Origin: Angiostrongylus vasorum
Lineage: Eukaryota > Nematoda > Chromadorea > Rhabditida > Metastrongylidae
Direction of reading: 5' to 3'
Assembly (NCBI GenBank): GCA_018806985.1
Contig: JADANN010000187.1
Span: 310,001 to 374,000, forward strand
Length of the DNA: 64,000 nucleotides
Made by a program: the position numbers and the translations under genes. Numbering within the stretch: the stretch's first letter is position 1; the number at the start of each line of letters is the position of its first letter. Below the pieces are notes generated by a model, which searched no databases, was not told the DNA's origin, and saw only the letters and a program-made list of their open reading frames with translations. Shown here in pieces: positions 1 through 12,300 of this stretch.

Positions 1-48
1 GTTCAGGCTCTGGAAGCGATAGAGCCGAAAGGTCAGCTACCACTTATT
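1..48 (+). repeat. Penelope-like 3'-region fragment
   Basis: The first bases resemble the 3' region of the Penelope-like element at 15.5-17.1 kb. Both have GGCTCTG, then a short hairpin, then GCCGAAA and GTCAGCTACC. The copy is cut by the window edge and decayed: the CTGAAGA block has become CTGGAAG. Confidence 0.5.
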
Positions 49-74
49 AATAAATACTATAATAACAACATAAA

Positions 75-310
75 ACGCGTGTAGCGCAGTAGTTGGAGGC
101 ACACTGCAATACAGATTGGATCGATCCCGGTGCCCCGAGACCATCAAGACCTCTACCGTTTGAAAGGATAACAGCATTTACATCGGTAGGCCACCGCGAC
201 TCATTGTAAGGGCCAGATACGCATTCAGTCACCTCCAGCGATGCTTAATGAGGTCGAATGCATGGCCGAATCCCTCATGGATCTACGCCGAGAGCTTTAT
301 CCTTTATTTA
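75..310 (+). repeat. SINE family A copy
   Basis: tRNA-like head with the A-box-like TAGCGCAGTAGTTGG, a B-box-like GGATCGATCC, the family core, and a tail ending in TTTATCCTTTAT. The copy is diverged and the core is shortened. Confidence 0.75.
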
Positions 311-671
311 TAGTAACAACCACATATTTGTTCATCAAGAAAAACAGTGAACTAGTGATCAATGGCGAGATTAAGAGAAAGTCGGTCACGGGAATTTTGT
401 TTTATATTTCAATATTTATTTGGACGCCTAATTGCTTACTTGTAGTAGGAAGCTTAATCGCCCCGATGTTTGACGTATAAGACCGGAGTTTAAAAATCAA
501 TACTTCAGCGTTATTTTCAGGGCAATTTTGTCGCCCAAAAGAAAAAAGATGCGAAAAGCACGCGTATTAGGAAAAGAAAGAGTACTACGAAGATAAATAG
601 TTTCCAAGTTTAGTCAGCAGATGATCGATTTCACAGGTATTTCGTAGAAAGCAAGAACAAAAAAGCGCTAA

Positions 672-948
672 AGCGTTAGAACTTGATCTATCCTGAAAGG
701 ACACGCCATGCATTCGCCTCCATTCGCAGCGTCGTAAAGGTGATTATATACACATATGGCCTATACAATGAAATATGTTGGCTTAGTGACGCATCAGCTC
801 AGTGTTTTTATCCTCCTAGACAACGGTACCAATTTGCCGAGCGTAGAGTGATGGAAGGCTTGATGAGCTTTGAGCAATGGTCGAACCGAGGAATGGTCTA
901 TTGCGTATTTCAGGGCATGTCTAACCAGTGCGCTACACCCATCCATAG
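672..948 (-). repeat. SINE family A copy, degraded
   Basis: Read on the minus strand this matches family A, with a tRNA-like head at about 948 and the tail near 672. It is strongly mutated but the core GGTACC and the head segment are aligned. Confidence 0.6.
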
Positions 949-1903
949 AGAACAAGCGATCAATGAAATCCTCGTTTTGTAACGTTTGCAAGAAATTTTA
1001 AATCAATACTTTTATCCAATTATAATTAAACATTTCCTGCTATCATAACACCTCTCCACTTGGTGAAATTTTACGGTGTCATTTCAGCGTAAGTACGGTC
1101 ACAAATTCGACTCACACTAAGTCGAACGAAACCCTCCACCTAACTGTTGTCAGAGGTTCGGAGAGCTCGAAAATCCGTAAGCCAAGGCGGAAACACCGTT
1201 TTGCTCAGTGGCTACCCACAAGGCAAACCGCATGGAACAGACTGCTAGCGCACACCACTGGCCATGGCAATGACGGTGTACTTAATAGTGAGCACGTTGA
1301 TGTACATGATGCTTATTTTCCACTTTCATATCAGTTAGGAGCCTGACAGAAACATATAAATTCGACATTTTAAACCTGGTTCTTTAATTACATAGGAGGA
1401 TTCCTCGATGATCATTTATCATCAAGTCTTGTAGCGTGAGCACAGCCGTTTCTACAGCTCGTTCGCTCTCTTCATGTACTTTTCTTACCGTCAATATTGG
1501 TTTACTCTGTAAGCTGGACATTATTTGATATCCTGGAACCTGTTCTAATGCATTTCTCAATGTGGTCGTAAAAATAGTAGATAAGATCAAATCAGTAGTT
1601 CAGTTGCATGATGTCTAAGGTATAGTCAACGATCAGCTTCTTTGATGTTTCATTCCCATTTTCCTGGAGCTGAGAATCTTATTTCGCAGTGTTGCACAAA
1701 TACCTCAATTCCCTTATAACTTTCGCTTATTAAATTCTTAGTAGTACTGGAAGCCTTAGAGTTCTACCGTTTCCTAACTCTCATCCAACCCGATGACAAA
1801 TATGGTATATCCAAAGAATCTCACTTGCGTTTTTGTAATCCAGATTCCTACACAATTATTCGTTAACTATTCGGGTACTTTTGAATCCTATGACGAATGA
1901 CGA
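949..1903. other. no gene or repeat recognised
   Basis: AT-rich sequence with only short ORFs (68 codons at most), no splice-bounded exons and no known domain. I see nothing to annotate. Confidence 0.5.
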
Positions 1904-2180
1904 CGCGTGTAACGGAGTGGTTAGAGGTACCCTGCAATACACATGGTCGCTGGTTCGATCACGCGCCGGGTACCCACTAAAACTTCCATCGCTTTGAGGT
2001 AGGAAAATTGCTAGCAAACTTCTTAAGAGGACAACAGCACTGACCTAATACATCAGTACGCAACCGTGAGTTATTTTATAGGCCAGATTTGTATAAGATC
2101 TGTTTTAATGGTACTTGATGAAGTCGAATGCGTGCGCATTCCTCAGTGATTGATCAACACCGAGAGCTTTTAGCTTATAC
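1904..2180 (+). repeat. SINE family A copy, degraded
   Basis: Head GCGTGTAACGGAGTGGTTAG with tRNA A-box character, B-box-like GGTTCGATC, and an eroded core and tail ending near CACCGAGAGCTTTTAG. Confidence 0.65.
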
Positions 2181-4030
2181 GGCGAATGAGAAAAGGATAA
2201 GCACACAAAGAAGTTCACGAATCAACAGAAAACCGCGGCCAACATCCATGGGAAAGCTATAAAAAGTCGCCACTTCGATTTAACGATTCGTTATTTTTAA
2301 GATAGCATAATGAAAACTGCACTGAAATCTCTACACCATCTGAATGAAAATAAAGTTAGCCAAGCATAACAAAGAAGGAACATCTGGAAAAGTGCTCGGG
2401 GAGCGGCCCATTAGGATCGGATGAGAATAAAAGAGCGTTAGAGTATAGGAATCTATGAATCAGAACGGGGAAAACGTTCCTTCGTCCCTACAATGGGACC
2501 GGAGAAGATCTTGAAAATGCAACGTTCTTTATGGCTCAGCTGGAAAGTTTCAATCGGTCCCATTTCCTCTTTGATACTGAGATAGTGGAGTGATACATTC
2601 CCTATCTCAATGCTTCCCTTCATCAGCACTACAACGAGAGAACTTTTAAAAAAAATTACCTACTTTCTATTGATTAGTTGCCTTTTTTATTGCAATGAGG
2701 TTCGTTGTAGCTTAAGCGGGCGGATAGCAAAGTGAATATCATCACTAACTGCCTAGTCAAAGCCAACTGAGTCACAAATTGAGCCAATCTTCATGCTTCA
2801 GTTTCTCTGCCGATAATAAACTTGAAAAAAGCAAAATAAAGCGGTTTCGAAACCTTTTTTATAAGAAAGAACATAGTAAGGGACAAATTCCATCGTGGAA
2901 CGAGAAGATTTTTGATCTTATTCAGCATTACCCAATTTTGAGGTTATCACTGCTGAGTCATCAATTCAGAGTAAAAGTGTATATCCAACTATATAAAGTA
3001 GAAAATCAATATATGCACATATCTAACTTTATCAAACTGACAATGTTACAAATGACATCAATACGATAGCTATGGAGAGAATTATTCATGTAGAAGAAGA
3101 GGGCGTAAATGGCTTTGGTGAATGTGAGTGACTCAGCACCTTACATACAGCAGTCTCGTTCCGCCAAAGTTCGTCACTATGCACATACCATTTGCCGACG
3201 ATGCGTCAACACACACACTTAGGCGATGGCGTATAAAGGTTGCTTGTGCTTGTTACGGTAAGACGTTTCATAAAATCGATGGTGAGCTTTCTGGATATGC
3301 AAACAGTACAGTATTTCTCAGTGTGCGCTCAGAAAGGAGAACTATAAAAAAACACTTCTTTATCTCAATGTGAGCCGTGTCCAGCAATGTGGTTGGAAAT
3401 TCCCTATACCACACACATGGGCTTCGTGCGAGCCACGCCTCGAGCTGAACAGGCCTCCTTCTCCAAAGCATCAGCAAACCATACCAAACTTAACTAAGAG
3501 GATAAGAATACTACTTGTGTATATGAAGAGACCTTAGCTAGACACTGTGTAAGTCAAATATGCATTCAGTTTCTACGATGATACAAATAAATTGAATGAT
3601 TGGTGCATCACTAGAGGAATGATCAAAGCCGAATTTTCTTTTTCTTATTTTTTACCACGAATTTCTCAAGTTATAAAATGTTCCGTAACTCTTATTTCAC
3701 ATTGTCGTTTGGCAACCTGGTAGAAAAAAGCAGTCTACAGCGCCACTGTTCTTATGATAGCATTTGCGCACTTTTTAGGAAAAAAGAGGGCAAAAAGAAG
3801 CTCTGCAGTATCCAGCCACACCAGACGCTACAAAAAAGCCGTATTTTTGAAAACATCTCTGCTCTTTGCCCACTTTTTTCCTCCTTGTAGTAAACTCGAC
3901 TTACTGTAGTTATTCCACATCGTGCATCATCGATAAATTAAAGTCATTGACCGCCACCTATATGTTAGCTTTACTGTGTTGCTATCGTTGCATTACACAC
4001 ATGTAAAGGTTTGATTATCCAATGCTTAGG
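2181..4030. other. no gene recognised
   Basis: About 1.85 kb without a supported gene. The longest open frame (2779-3069, 96 codons) matches no family I know and has no convincing splice signals. Confidence 0.5.
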
Positions 4031-4400
4031 TTTTGGGAGCAGGTAGCGCAGTGGTGCTGATACCAATCAGCATGCACAGGGCCCAGGATTGCTCTAACTC
4101 CGGGCCGACCAATATTCCCACATATCAGCTGTATGGAAACTGCCGTTAGACTCTTCCATGATCACTTCCTTCTCTCCGGTCTGCAAAAAATGCCTGCTGC
4201 CTCTGACGATGACCAGGGAAAGGGCTAGCATGGTTATCCTAGAATCTTAGAGAAAATCAAATCGACCAGCATTCAGCGATATTCTTAAGGTAAACCAAAA
4301 ATCCTCAAGCAGCAACCGAACCCAAATGCAAATCCTAAGACCTTCGTGGAATATGGATGCTGGGAAACAAATCCAATTCAACAAGCACTGAGAACCACCT
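4031..4400 (+). repeat. SINE family D copy
   Basis: Head GGTAGCGCAGTGGTGCTGAT followed by a family D body, with the characteristic stretch ATCCTCAAGCAGCAACCGAA near 4300. It aligns to the better preserved reverse copy at 34300-34677. Confidence 0.6.
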
Positions 4401-4739
4401 AATATATGAGAGATCGTGTAAAATAAAAAAGTATAGAGGGTTTTGAGGTCCATGAGATGGCAAGCTACAAACACCTACGTGACAGGATATTAAAACTTTT
4501 TACTTAAACCTAAACCTCTACTATGGTAGGGCGAGAAAACACGTAGACCACCGAGATTAACACGTTGCAACAGCACGTGATTTTCGGTGTCTATCGGATG
4601 CGAAAACGTCTAACATTTTGTCGATTGCGTGCTGCATTTAAATCAATGCGCATTGTTGCGAATATGTTACTGCCGAAAAAACTTGACAATTGATTTACTA
4701 CTAGTGAACTGAACGCACTCATCTTAATAAAGTACGAAG

Positions 4740-5002
4740 GACAAAGTATTCGGCGTTGATCAATCCCTGAGAGTCATGGACCTCACTAAGCATCGTTGGG
4801 GGGTGACTGGATACGTATCTACCCTATACAATGACTAACGGTGGCTAACTGATGTCAAAAAGTCTACTACTGTTCCACACAAGTTTACCCATACCGGAGG
4901 GATAGAAGACTTGATCCCAGAAGGATGGCGCTTAGCCCGGGGTTGAGGATCTAACCGAAGACTATGTGTGTATAACTCTAATCACTGCGCTAAACGCGCA
5001 CC
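4740..5002 (-). repeat. SINE family A copy, degraded
   Basis: Minus-strand copy. The tail side begins with CGGCGTTGATCAATCCCTGA and the head ends at CACTGCGCTAAACGCGC. The core is recognisable by the GGAGGGAT segment. Confidence 0.65.
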
Positions 5003-5141
5003 TAGTTGGACATGTTGAATTCTATGATCAAAATCAAACAAACACCTATTTAAGGCGCTTTTTAACTCTTACTTTTAGACTTAACGCTTCTCGATGGGAT
5101 TTTTTCTGACCAGCTATTAACCCCCTAAACAACTTTACCAC

Positions 5142-5275
5142 TAATGATGCTGAGATATTTGCAAAACTCCGGACCTGTGGTGTCTGCAGACCAGAATTTT
5201 GGAAATGTCTCAGCATCATCATGGTTATATTTCACATAATATTCTGAAATTAACAAAGTATAGGCAGTAGATAAA
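5142..5275. repeat. SINE family B, fold-back form
   Basis: The segment ATGATGCTGAGATATTTGC occurs inverted at the left and forward, slightly mutated, at the right, ending near 5220. A family B tail ending TAGGCAGTAGATAA follows. The result is a hairpin of two opposed partial copies. Confidence 0.6.
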
Positions 5276-6564
5276 AAAATGACTACAACTTTATGACTGC
5301 TTTGTAATACAATGGACCATACTTTGCCCTAGAGATTAGGTTGGTGCCAGAATGATTCTGGTTCTTCGTTGCTAGTATTTGAGAGAAACCTAGTTACTTT
5401 ATCACGAACCATGCTCATATTAATATCGATTTGACAAATAAAGCATAAGTTTAGAATTAGAACGTGGTGGTGTTCAGTTGCATCGAATCGGCTAAGTCAT
5501 AGGATGTTCTTCATATATGTGAACTATTCACAACAATCGAATAATCACAAAGAAATCGATCCTTCGTCAGTTGGAAGAATTTTTCAAAACGTTTACTGTA
5601 AGAAAGATTGCTTTTTAGATCTTTGAAGGTGATAAACATATCACTAATCAAAGAGTGTGGTGTCGACGCTGATGACTATTGAACCAAAAATCTGAACAGT
5701 TCAAAAACAACGACTGGTAAATCGAAGTCACAGGTCAATAAGTCACAAACAACGCTAAGCTGTACGGCAAATAGAAGACTTGTTTTGCTCAGTTCAATGA
5801 TTACTTGTTTGCATGCAGATGGTTTTGTAAAGAGACGTGCATGGGTGGTGCTGTCGTGGACAAATCAGTAGATGACAATTCAGCGCCGGGCTTTTAATCG
5901 ATAGAGCAACTTAAACTTACTTTTTCCAGAAAAAAATTATATCACCTGATGTTAACACTTTCTGACTTCTACTTGTTATGGAAAACAATCAAAATCGCGC
6001 ACATTAAAGAGCCACCCGAAACTAAACGGTTTTTCTTTCCTTTTTAGAAGAACGACCTATAAAGTGCAAAATGTTTTCCGGTGATTAATCTTCAATACTT
6101 GACGGTGTGACCTCTATAGGAGTCATACATGAAAATAATCGCCGCTTTGATGTTTTATCATATCTCAGCTCATGGCGAATTTTCGTTGATAGCTATTAGA
6201 ATCCGCAATTGCTTTGTTTACAGGATAGGAATAACCTCATTTTAGCGCTTCCAAATTCAGATTTTCTGAAGTCTATGGCGTACTTTTCCTCTACATCAGT
6301 GTTTCGAGGCTTATATTTCCAAAATGAAAGCAATCGAGCAAACGACACTCGCCAAGCGTGATAGAATGATGTCTCCTAATGTATTATTCATATTCATAGC
6401 TGCCTGTCAAGCGCTGGAAGTCCTAAAAATCCCAAAAATTCGTTCTCAGGTTTTTTTTTGAAAATTCCTATTCTAAACATATACAGATCTGAAAGAACAT
6501 TGTATAATAACTACTTACCCACCTACTTGGATACTTGGATTGCCAGTCCTCACTGATTGTGCCG
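5276..6564. other. no gene recognised
   Basis: About 1.3 kb with no ORF of 60 codons or more and no recognisable repeat. I see nothing to annotate. Confidence 0.5.
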
Positions 6565-6913
6565 GTTCTAGTATAATTATCATTTTTTTCGGTGTTTTGC
6601 TGGTCTAGCCTTTGTGGTTTGCTGGAGTCCCGAGGTCACCCTGGTCAAAGTGTGCCCCCAGGTCGTCACCACTAAAGGCAGTCGCCGGCCTTCGTGAATC
6701 AAAAGGTGATTTGCCACCATGCGACTAGTTTCATACCAGGACGGTGGTAGATCCTGATATTGGTATACTCTTAGCTAGGCTTTCTGATGGAAACACCGGA
6801 CCCATTCTCAGCTTGGGAGACCCTACCGGGAGGACGAATCCCCCTTGCTGTACATCGCAGCCCGACACGCGGGAACACGCACTAGCCACGATGAGGCGGT
6901 AAACCGTTAGGAG
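6565..6913 (-). repeat. repeat family C copy
   Basis: About 350 bp, reverse orientation, ending in GATGAGGCGGTAAACCGTTA. It matches copies at 14.5, 28.4, 55.8 and 59.6 kb throughout, including CCAGGACGGTGGT and TGGGAGACCCT. The class is unknown: I see no ORF, TIR or tRNA boxes. Confidence 0.75.
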
Positions 6914-7084
6914 GTGTATAATAATTATATATACGATTAGTGCGATAGAGTGAAGTCTGTTCTACGAATCTAAGAAATCCCCATTTCCTGAAATACTGTT
7001 TTGATTGAAAAATTATCGTCAGTTGTCGAAGTACTAGCGTCGTCGAGAATGGGTTAACGTGGTGCCGCCGTTTTAATTTTACTA

Positions 7085-7300
7085 AGCATAGTAAAAAGTG
7101 GTTGAATGGATGATTGGTTCACAAATAGTGACGTTAGGAGGCCTACAGATGTATCAAGTCGGTAGTTCTACCTTCACAGACAGGATTGATATCAATTTCC
7201 TAACGGATAGGAGGCTAAGACCGGGGTGCGGGAACGAACTAATAGTCGACCAAGTTTGTACTGCAAAGCACCTCTAACAACTGCGCTGAACGAGCTCCAT
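7085..7300 (-). repeat. SINE family A fragment, degraded
   Basis: Weak but collinear with family A in reverse. The head is near 7300 (AACAACTGCGCTGAACGAGC) and the core is GATAGGAGGCTAAGACC. Confidence 0.5.
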
Positions 7301-8321
7301 ATTACAAACAAATATATCATCTATATTTCCAATATCCAGTCAGAGATCAATGGATGTCTCCAGCTCTTACTTTTCGTATCTGTTTCTTCTTACCACTAGT
7401 TCATCTTTTGTTTTTTATCTTCGGTCTCCTTTAGAATCAGTTGTAAGTATTTTACAGAAATGTACGTCTTCTGCAAATTAAACCACGAGCTACTGAATAG
7501 CTAAGTACTGATTTCGATCGAAAAAATCAGCGGTTTTGAGGTTGCAACACTGTTCAGTTACTCACTCTGCTACCTTTATCTCTCGATTTGATTTGCGCAG
7601 ACTCTTCGAAGGGTCCCATAAAACATTCCCGATTTTCCTAAATGCCTTCGATGGTCCTCTTGTCCATTCTTGATGAGCATTCTCTTGATGGTGAAGTTGA
7701 ATTCTTCCTTCAAGCGTGCAAAATTCGATTTTCAGCCCGTAATTGATTGTTCCTTCTTTTGTAGTTGCTAGAATGTGTTATAATAATCGTTCGTGTAGCA
7801 GAGCGGTTAGAGATGACTTACGATACATATGTTGTCATTGGGTCGATCTCTTGATGCTTTTTTTCACCTCAAACAAGAGCTAGATACGTTGGTGGAACCG
7901 AGAAAGTAAGGTGTACGATACGAATCACATAAAATTCGTAGCGCGTCACGTGAAAAATTAGGCATCACGGCGAATGTCTCAAAAAAGGGTTAGCAACACA
8001 TCCTTGATACGGCTCGCATTCAGCTTGTAACGTCTTCCTCGGTCGATTAAATTGTGGAATCGTCGTGAATCTCGAGCAGTCCTATTTGCGAAGGATCAAA
8101 CTTCTTGTCAATTCACAACGGCGTGATACTGTTGTGGTGAAAAGACGAGAACGATTTAGCACGGGCAGCACAGACGGCCACATCCGTGACTCAAAGTTCC
8201 AGGATAAAAAGTGGACACTAAAGAAGTGCTAAGACCATCACGTTACATGATCTCAATGCCTGTATAACAACTGTAGAAAGTATGACTCAACTGCTTCACT
8301 GTTTTTTTAGCATTCATTTAC
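7301..8321. other. no gene; short SINE A head at 7789-7890
   Basis: The only recognisable part is a tRNA-like head around 7789 (TCGTGTAGCAGAGCGGTTAG, then GGTCGATC), a decayed family A start. The remainder shows no gene. Confidence 0.45.
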
Positions 8322-8690
8322 TGCCCATTTTTTTTTATCACGGCAGTATATTATGTGAAATCGAACAACGATGCTGAGATATAAGCAAAACTTGGGACCT
8401 CAGGTGGGCTTCGAACACAAGATTACCCTTTCCGGAGCTCACATGCCATCCGCTACACCAACCAAGATCAGCGCTTTGGCTTTGCATTAGCCAGTTTTTT
8501 TTACGCTAACGGTGCTATCAGCAATCCCATGTCATGAGGAATGACCTGGGAGTATAAATGGTCATTGAAACCAGTTAAGCTGACGCTGCACACGAAACAA
8601 TTTCTTTGGCGAGTTCGAAGGCTAACCGAGGTTCCCAGTTTTGGTCATATCGCAGCATCCCTGTAGTTGTACTTCACTGTTATTAGTTAA
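8322..8690. repeat. SINE family B, fold-back form
   Basis: A reverse copy (inverted tail TTACTGCCCATT at the left, inverted middle GATGCTGAGAT, tRNA-like head with TCCGCTACACCAACC) is followed by a forward middle-plus-tail fragment at 8628-8690. The outer ends are inverted repeats of about 30 bp. Confidence 0.6.
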
Positions 8691-8862
8691 CCTAACCCCC
8701 AGAACTTGCTGAAATTCTTGCGACTTTTGAAACTCGGAAGATTGGTTTCGTTACAGCGTTCCCTCATTAATTCAACCTGAAGCAGTGGCGAGAAAACGAG
8801 GAATTGAGATTAGGAGGACCAGTTGATCCCTAAAATTTCCAAAACTGTTTACTTGTTTATTA

Positions 8863-8955
8863 TTTATATGGCCCGTCTTCACGTCTACTTTGCGTATTCC
8901 AGGACTTCTCACATTCGATTCGTTTCCTCGCATCCGTTCCAAAAGTAACACGGGA
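8863..8955 (-). repeat. SINE family D 3'-end fragment
   Basis: Contains GGCCCGTCTTCACG and ACATTCGATTCGTTTCCTCG, the reversed 3' end of family D as in the 34.3 kb copy. A shorter related scrap lies near 10335-10380. Confidence 0.6.
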
Positions 8956-9338
8956 CATAAGAAGTCTCAAGATCGCTTTCCAACGATAAAAGAGAGCGCC
9001 TTCACTCGCCTTGGAGTTATTCCACAAATTCAACACATTACAGTTGTAACATATAGTAAAACCAATGGTATGAACACGTTATAAAACTGTCCATCTCACA
9101 CGACGCCCGACGTGGCCCTATAATAAATACGAAAGTGAGAGCATGGACACAGTGGAAAAATGCAACACTATAGCAGATTACTACAATTATCACAGCATGG
9201 ACAGGAGCAACGACAATGCCATATATAGTTATGCAACAACAGAACAACCATTAAAATACCGGATACCATGAAAGACAGACCCAGTTAATATCTAGCCACG
9301 ATCTTTAATGATAAAACAAAAATAAGAGCAGACAATCT

Positions 9339-12300
9339 TTACAGAATCAATGATGAATTTGGAACATTGAGTGAACGCAACTCCTCAATGGCAACAGCAA
9401 GCAATTCAGCGTTTCCAGAAAAATAAGCCGCCAATGCTGTCTGAAGCCTTTCAAGTTGTTTTGCCATCACTTTTATGCGATTCTCCTCCAGTAACCGAAG
9501 TTTTACCTGAGACAATTTAATTACTCTATGCATTGACGGAAAAGAGAGCTAATAGTTACAAAACAGGTTTATAAAAAAGACTTTAGCCCACTCGAACGTC
9601 ATCTTTCAACCTTTCGTATTTATCCCGTTGCACACTCGCTTTCTCATTAGCTACATGTATAGCAGTCGGGCTAGCGGTTGCTTGACTATGTAAAGCTTCC
9701 AACTCATGACGACACACATCAAACTCAATCCGGGCCTGAACCATTAATATAGGTATAGTATAATAATGTTAACAATAAACGGCTCGATCTAGGTAAATAG
9801 CAGTTACCATCCATACGTGCCAACATCGAATATTAAAAAAGCATTCGCCACAAAGACCAAGGATATTCAGACGTTTCCTAAGCTCTATGTCGACAAAAGA
9901 CTTTCGAGTAACCATTTAATAACGGAAAAATTCCAAAAGAACACTAGCCCTTCATTACTACTACCATGCGTCAATATTTAACTCCTGAGTGATGTCCATA
10001 TGCGCTTATCTTGTTCTTATTCTATGAAATAGTCTCTGTAGAAAACACACAAGTTTCTAACTTCATACGAAAAGTTACAAGTGATAAAGGCTAAAGTTTG
10101 GAATCCAGAGAAAGAAAGGAATATGAGAACAGAACGATATAACCTACGAAAAGCAAAAGGTACAATAATGTACTTGGAGTGATACCTATGTTAAAGCATA
10201 AGTGCAACTCTCACGGCATGTCAACACTTCTCACTTCCATAAACTTTGCTGTGCTAATAGTGACATGTGCCACCACGAAAGTGATCAGATCTCTGATAAT
10301 GGACTATGACTACTTTGAGTATCTTGCGAACTCTTTTTTATATACGACCCGTCTTTCACATTTACCGTGCGAATCGTAGGGCGAACAAAAATCAATAAAT
10401 CAACCAACGCGTTGTGGGAAGATCACTATCGTCAAAAGCCGCTCACCGATCGGTGCAGCTGATAAGCAGAAATTGAATGCGTTCTACTATCAACTGGAAG
10501 AAGTTATCTGGAATGGTAAATTGTATTAAAAATTGTTTCCGGAGACTTCAACGCCAGCGTAGGAAAGGGCCGACGAGAGCGAACAAAGGATTGGGGAATT
10601 CGAATTAGGAGAAAGGCAGCAAGTCTATCTATAGAAACTCGTTTTCGTAGAAGAGGGAAAGCCGCTGCTGGACTAGAGAGTCTTCTAACGACACGACTCG
10701 CAAGGAGATCGACCATATTCTGATAAACAGAAGACAGTATCTACATGATACATCGGTCGTCCCATAATTCTGTGCTCGGTTCAATCACCACTTTCTTTGC
10801 GTGAACATTAGATTTGGCCGTTAGCTGGAAAAGAATTCATGCCATCAACCACGACAAAAAAGTCAAGCTGTAGGTGACGAGAATATTTCGAACGAAATTC
10901 TACCTAAACCTTACTGGCAGATTAAAAAATACCCGACCTGCTTGTCGAAGGACTAAGAAGTTATGCCGAATTCGCCTCAGTTCCTCAGGGCAAAAAGATC
11001 AAATCGCATCTCCATCACCATCATCATCAAAGATCATCGCATTAAGGAGTTGCTCGAGAAGAAAAGGAAACTGAAGTCTGATCATACTATAACGCGTTTA
11101 ACACGGTTAGTGATAAATGCCAGATGCAGAACCTTACAGTCTACATCGGTATAAGCAGAAGAAACTGTAAGAAGTAGCACAAAAAAGAACTACTCTGAAA
11201 AAAACGCCATCGGGAGTTGTGCGAATATAATCTTGCATTTGATGATCGCGTGAGGGCGCATGTGGCGCAGTGGTTGGAGGCGTCACTACGACACACACGT
11301 GGAACCGATCCGCGCGCCCATGGCCCGCCAAGCCCTCCATCCCTCCGGGGTCGGCAAATTGGTACCAGAGTTGTCTGGGAGGATACCAACACTGGCTCGA
11401 CACATCGATAGGCCACCGCGAGTCATTATAAAAGGCCAGAAATGCATTCAATCACGTCCAACGGTACTTAATGAAGTCGACTGCATGGCGCATCCCTCAG
11501 GATTGATCAACGCCGAGACCTATATCGTTTATCCTTTGATGGTCGAAGATGGGACCGCTAAAACTTCCCGCCATGATACGGAATTAATAACACAAAAGTT
11601 GTAGACCAACCTTTTCTTCTCCACAATCCCGTTCCAGACCCTAAAATCCCCGCTGAAGGGAAAAAACCACCTGGAATTCTTTTCTCCGAGGTTCGAGTTG
11701 GGATACAGAGCACAAAAAAATGCTCCAGAACCCGATAATTTCACTGCCATCTTTCTTAGAGCTGGAATCTACAATTTAAATGCACTTCTCGCAACCCATA
11801 TGATATCCTACGTTTGAAAGAACAGAATCCCAGATCACTGGAGGACGTCGAGCACGGTCATCCAGCCCAAGAAAGATGATCGGAAAAACCTTCGTAACTA
11901 TCGCCCGATGCCCTTCTTGAGTATACTCAACAAGCTCTCTAAGAAGATTATCCTGTCTCACATATCAAGCACATTGTATGAGGCCTAACCAGTTGAGCAA
12001 CCAGGACTTCAACAGGGAGTTTGCTGCATGGACCACATCCAAACCGTGTTTATGGTCATCGAAATTTGTAGGAAATACCACCTTATCCTAGTCCTGACCT
12101 TTGTCGACTATGAAAAAGCGTCTGACAATGTCAAAATGAATGCAACGCCTGTCTTCCAGGGGGTGGACCCTAAGAACTCTATCTGTTATCGGAACTGCAC
12201 TACCAAAATACACCTTTTCCATCGACAACGTACCATACCCACAAGAAAAAGAGTCTAACAAAGCGACACAATATCGCCAAAGCTGTTTAGTCCCGCACTG

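Noticed and set aside
11134..11604. Overlapping ORFs of 60-114 codons on both strands
   Set aside because: They fall in SINE A and the RTE remnant. Similar ORFs recur at every SINE A copy and reflect the repeat sequence.
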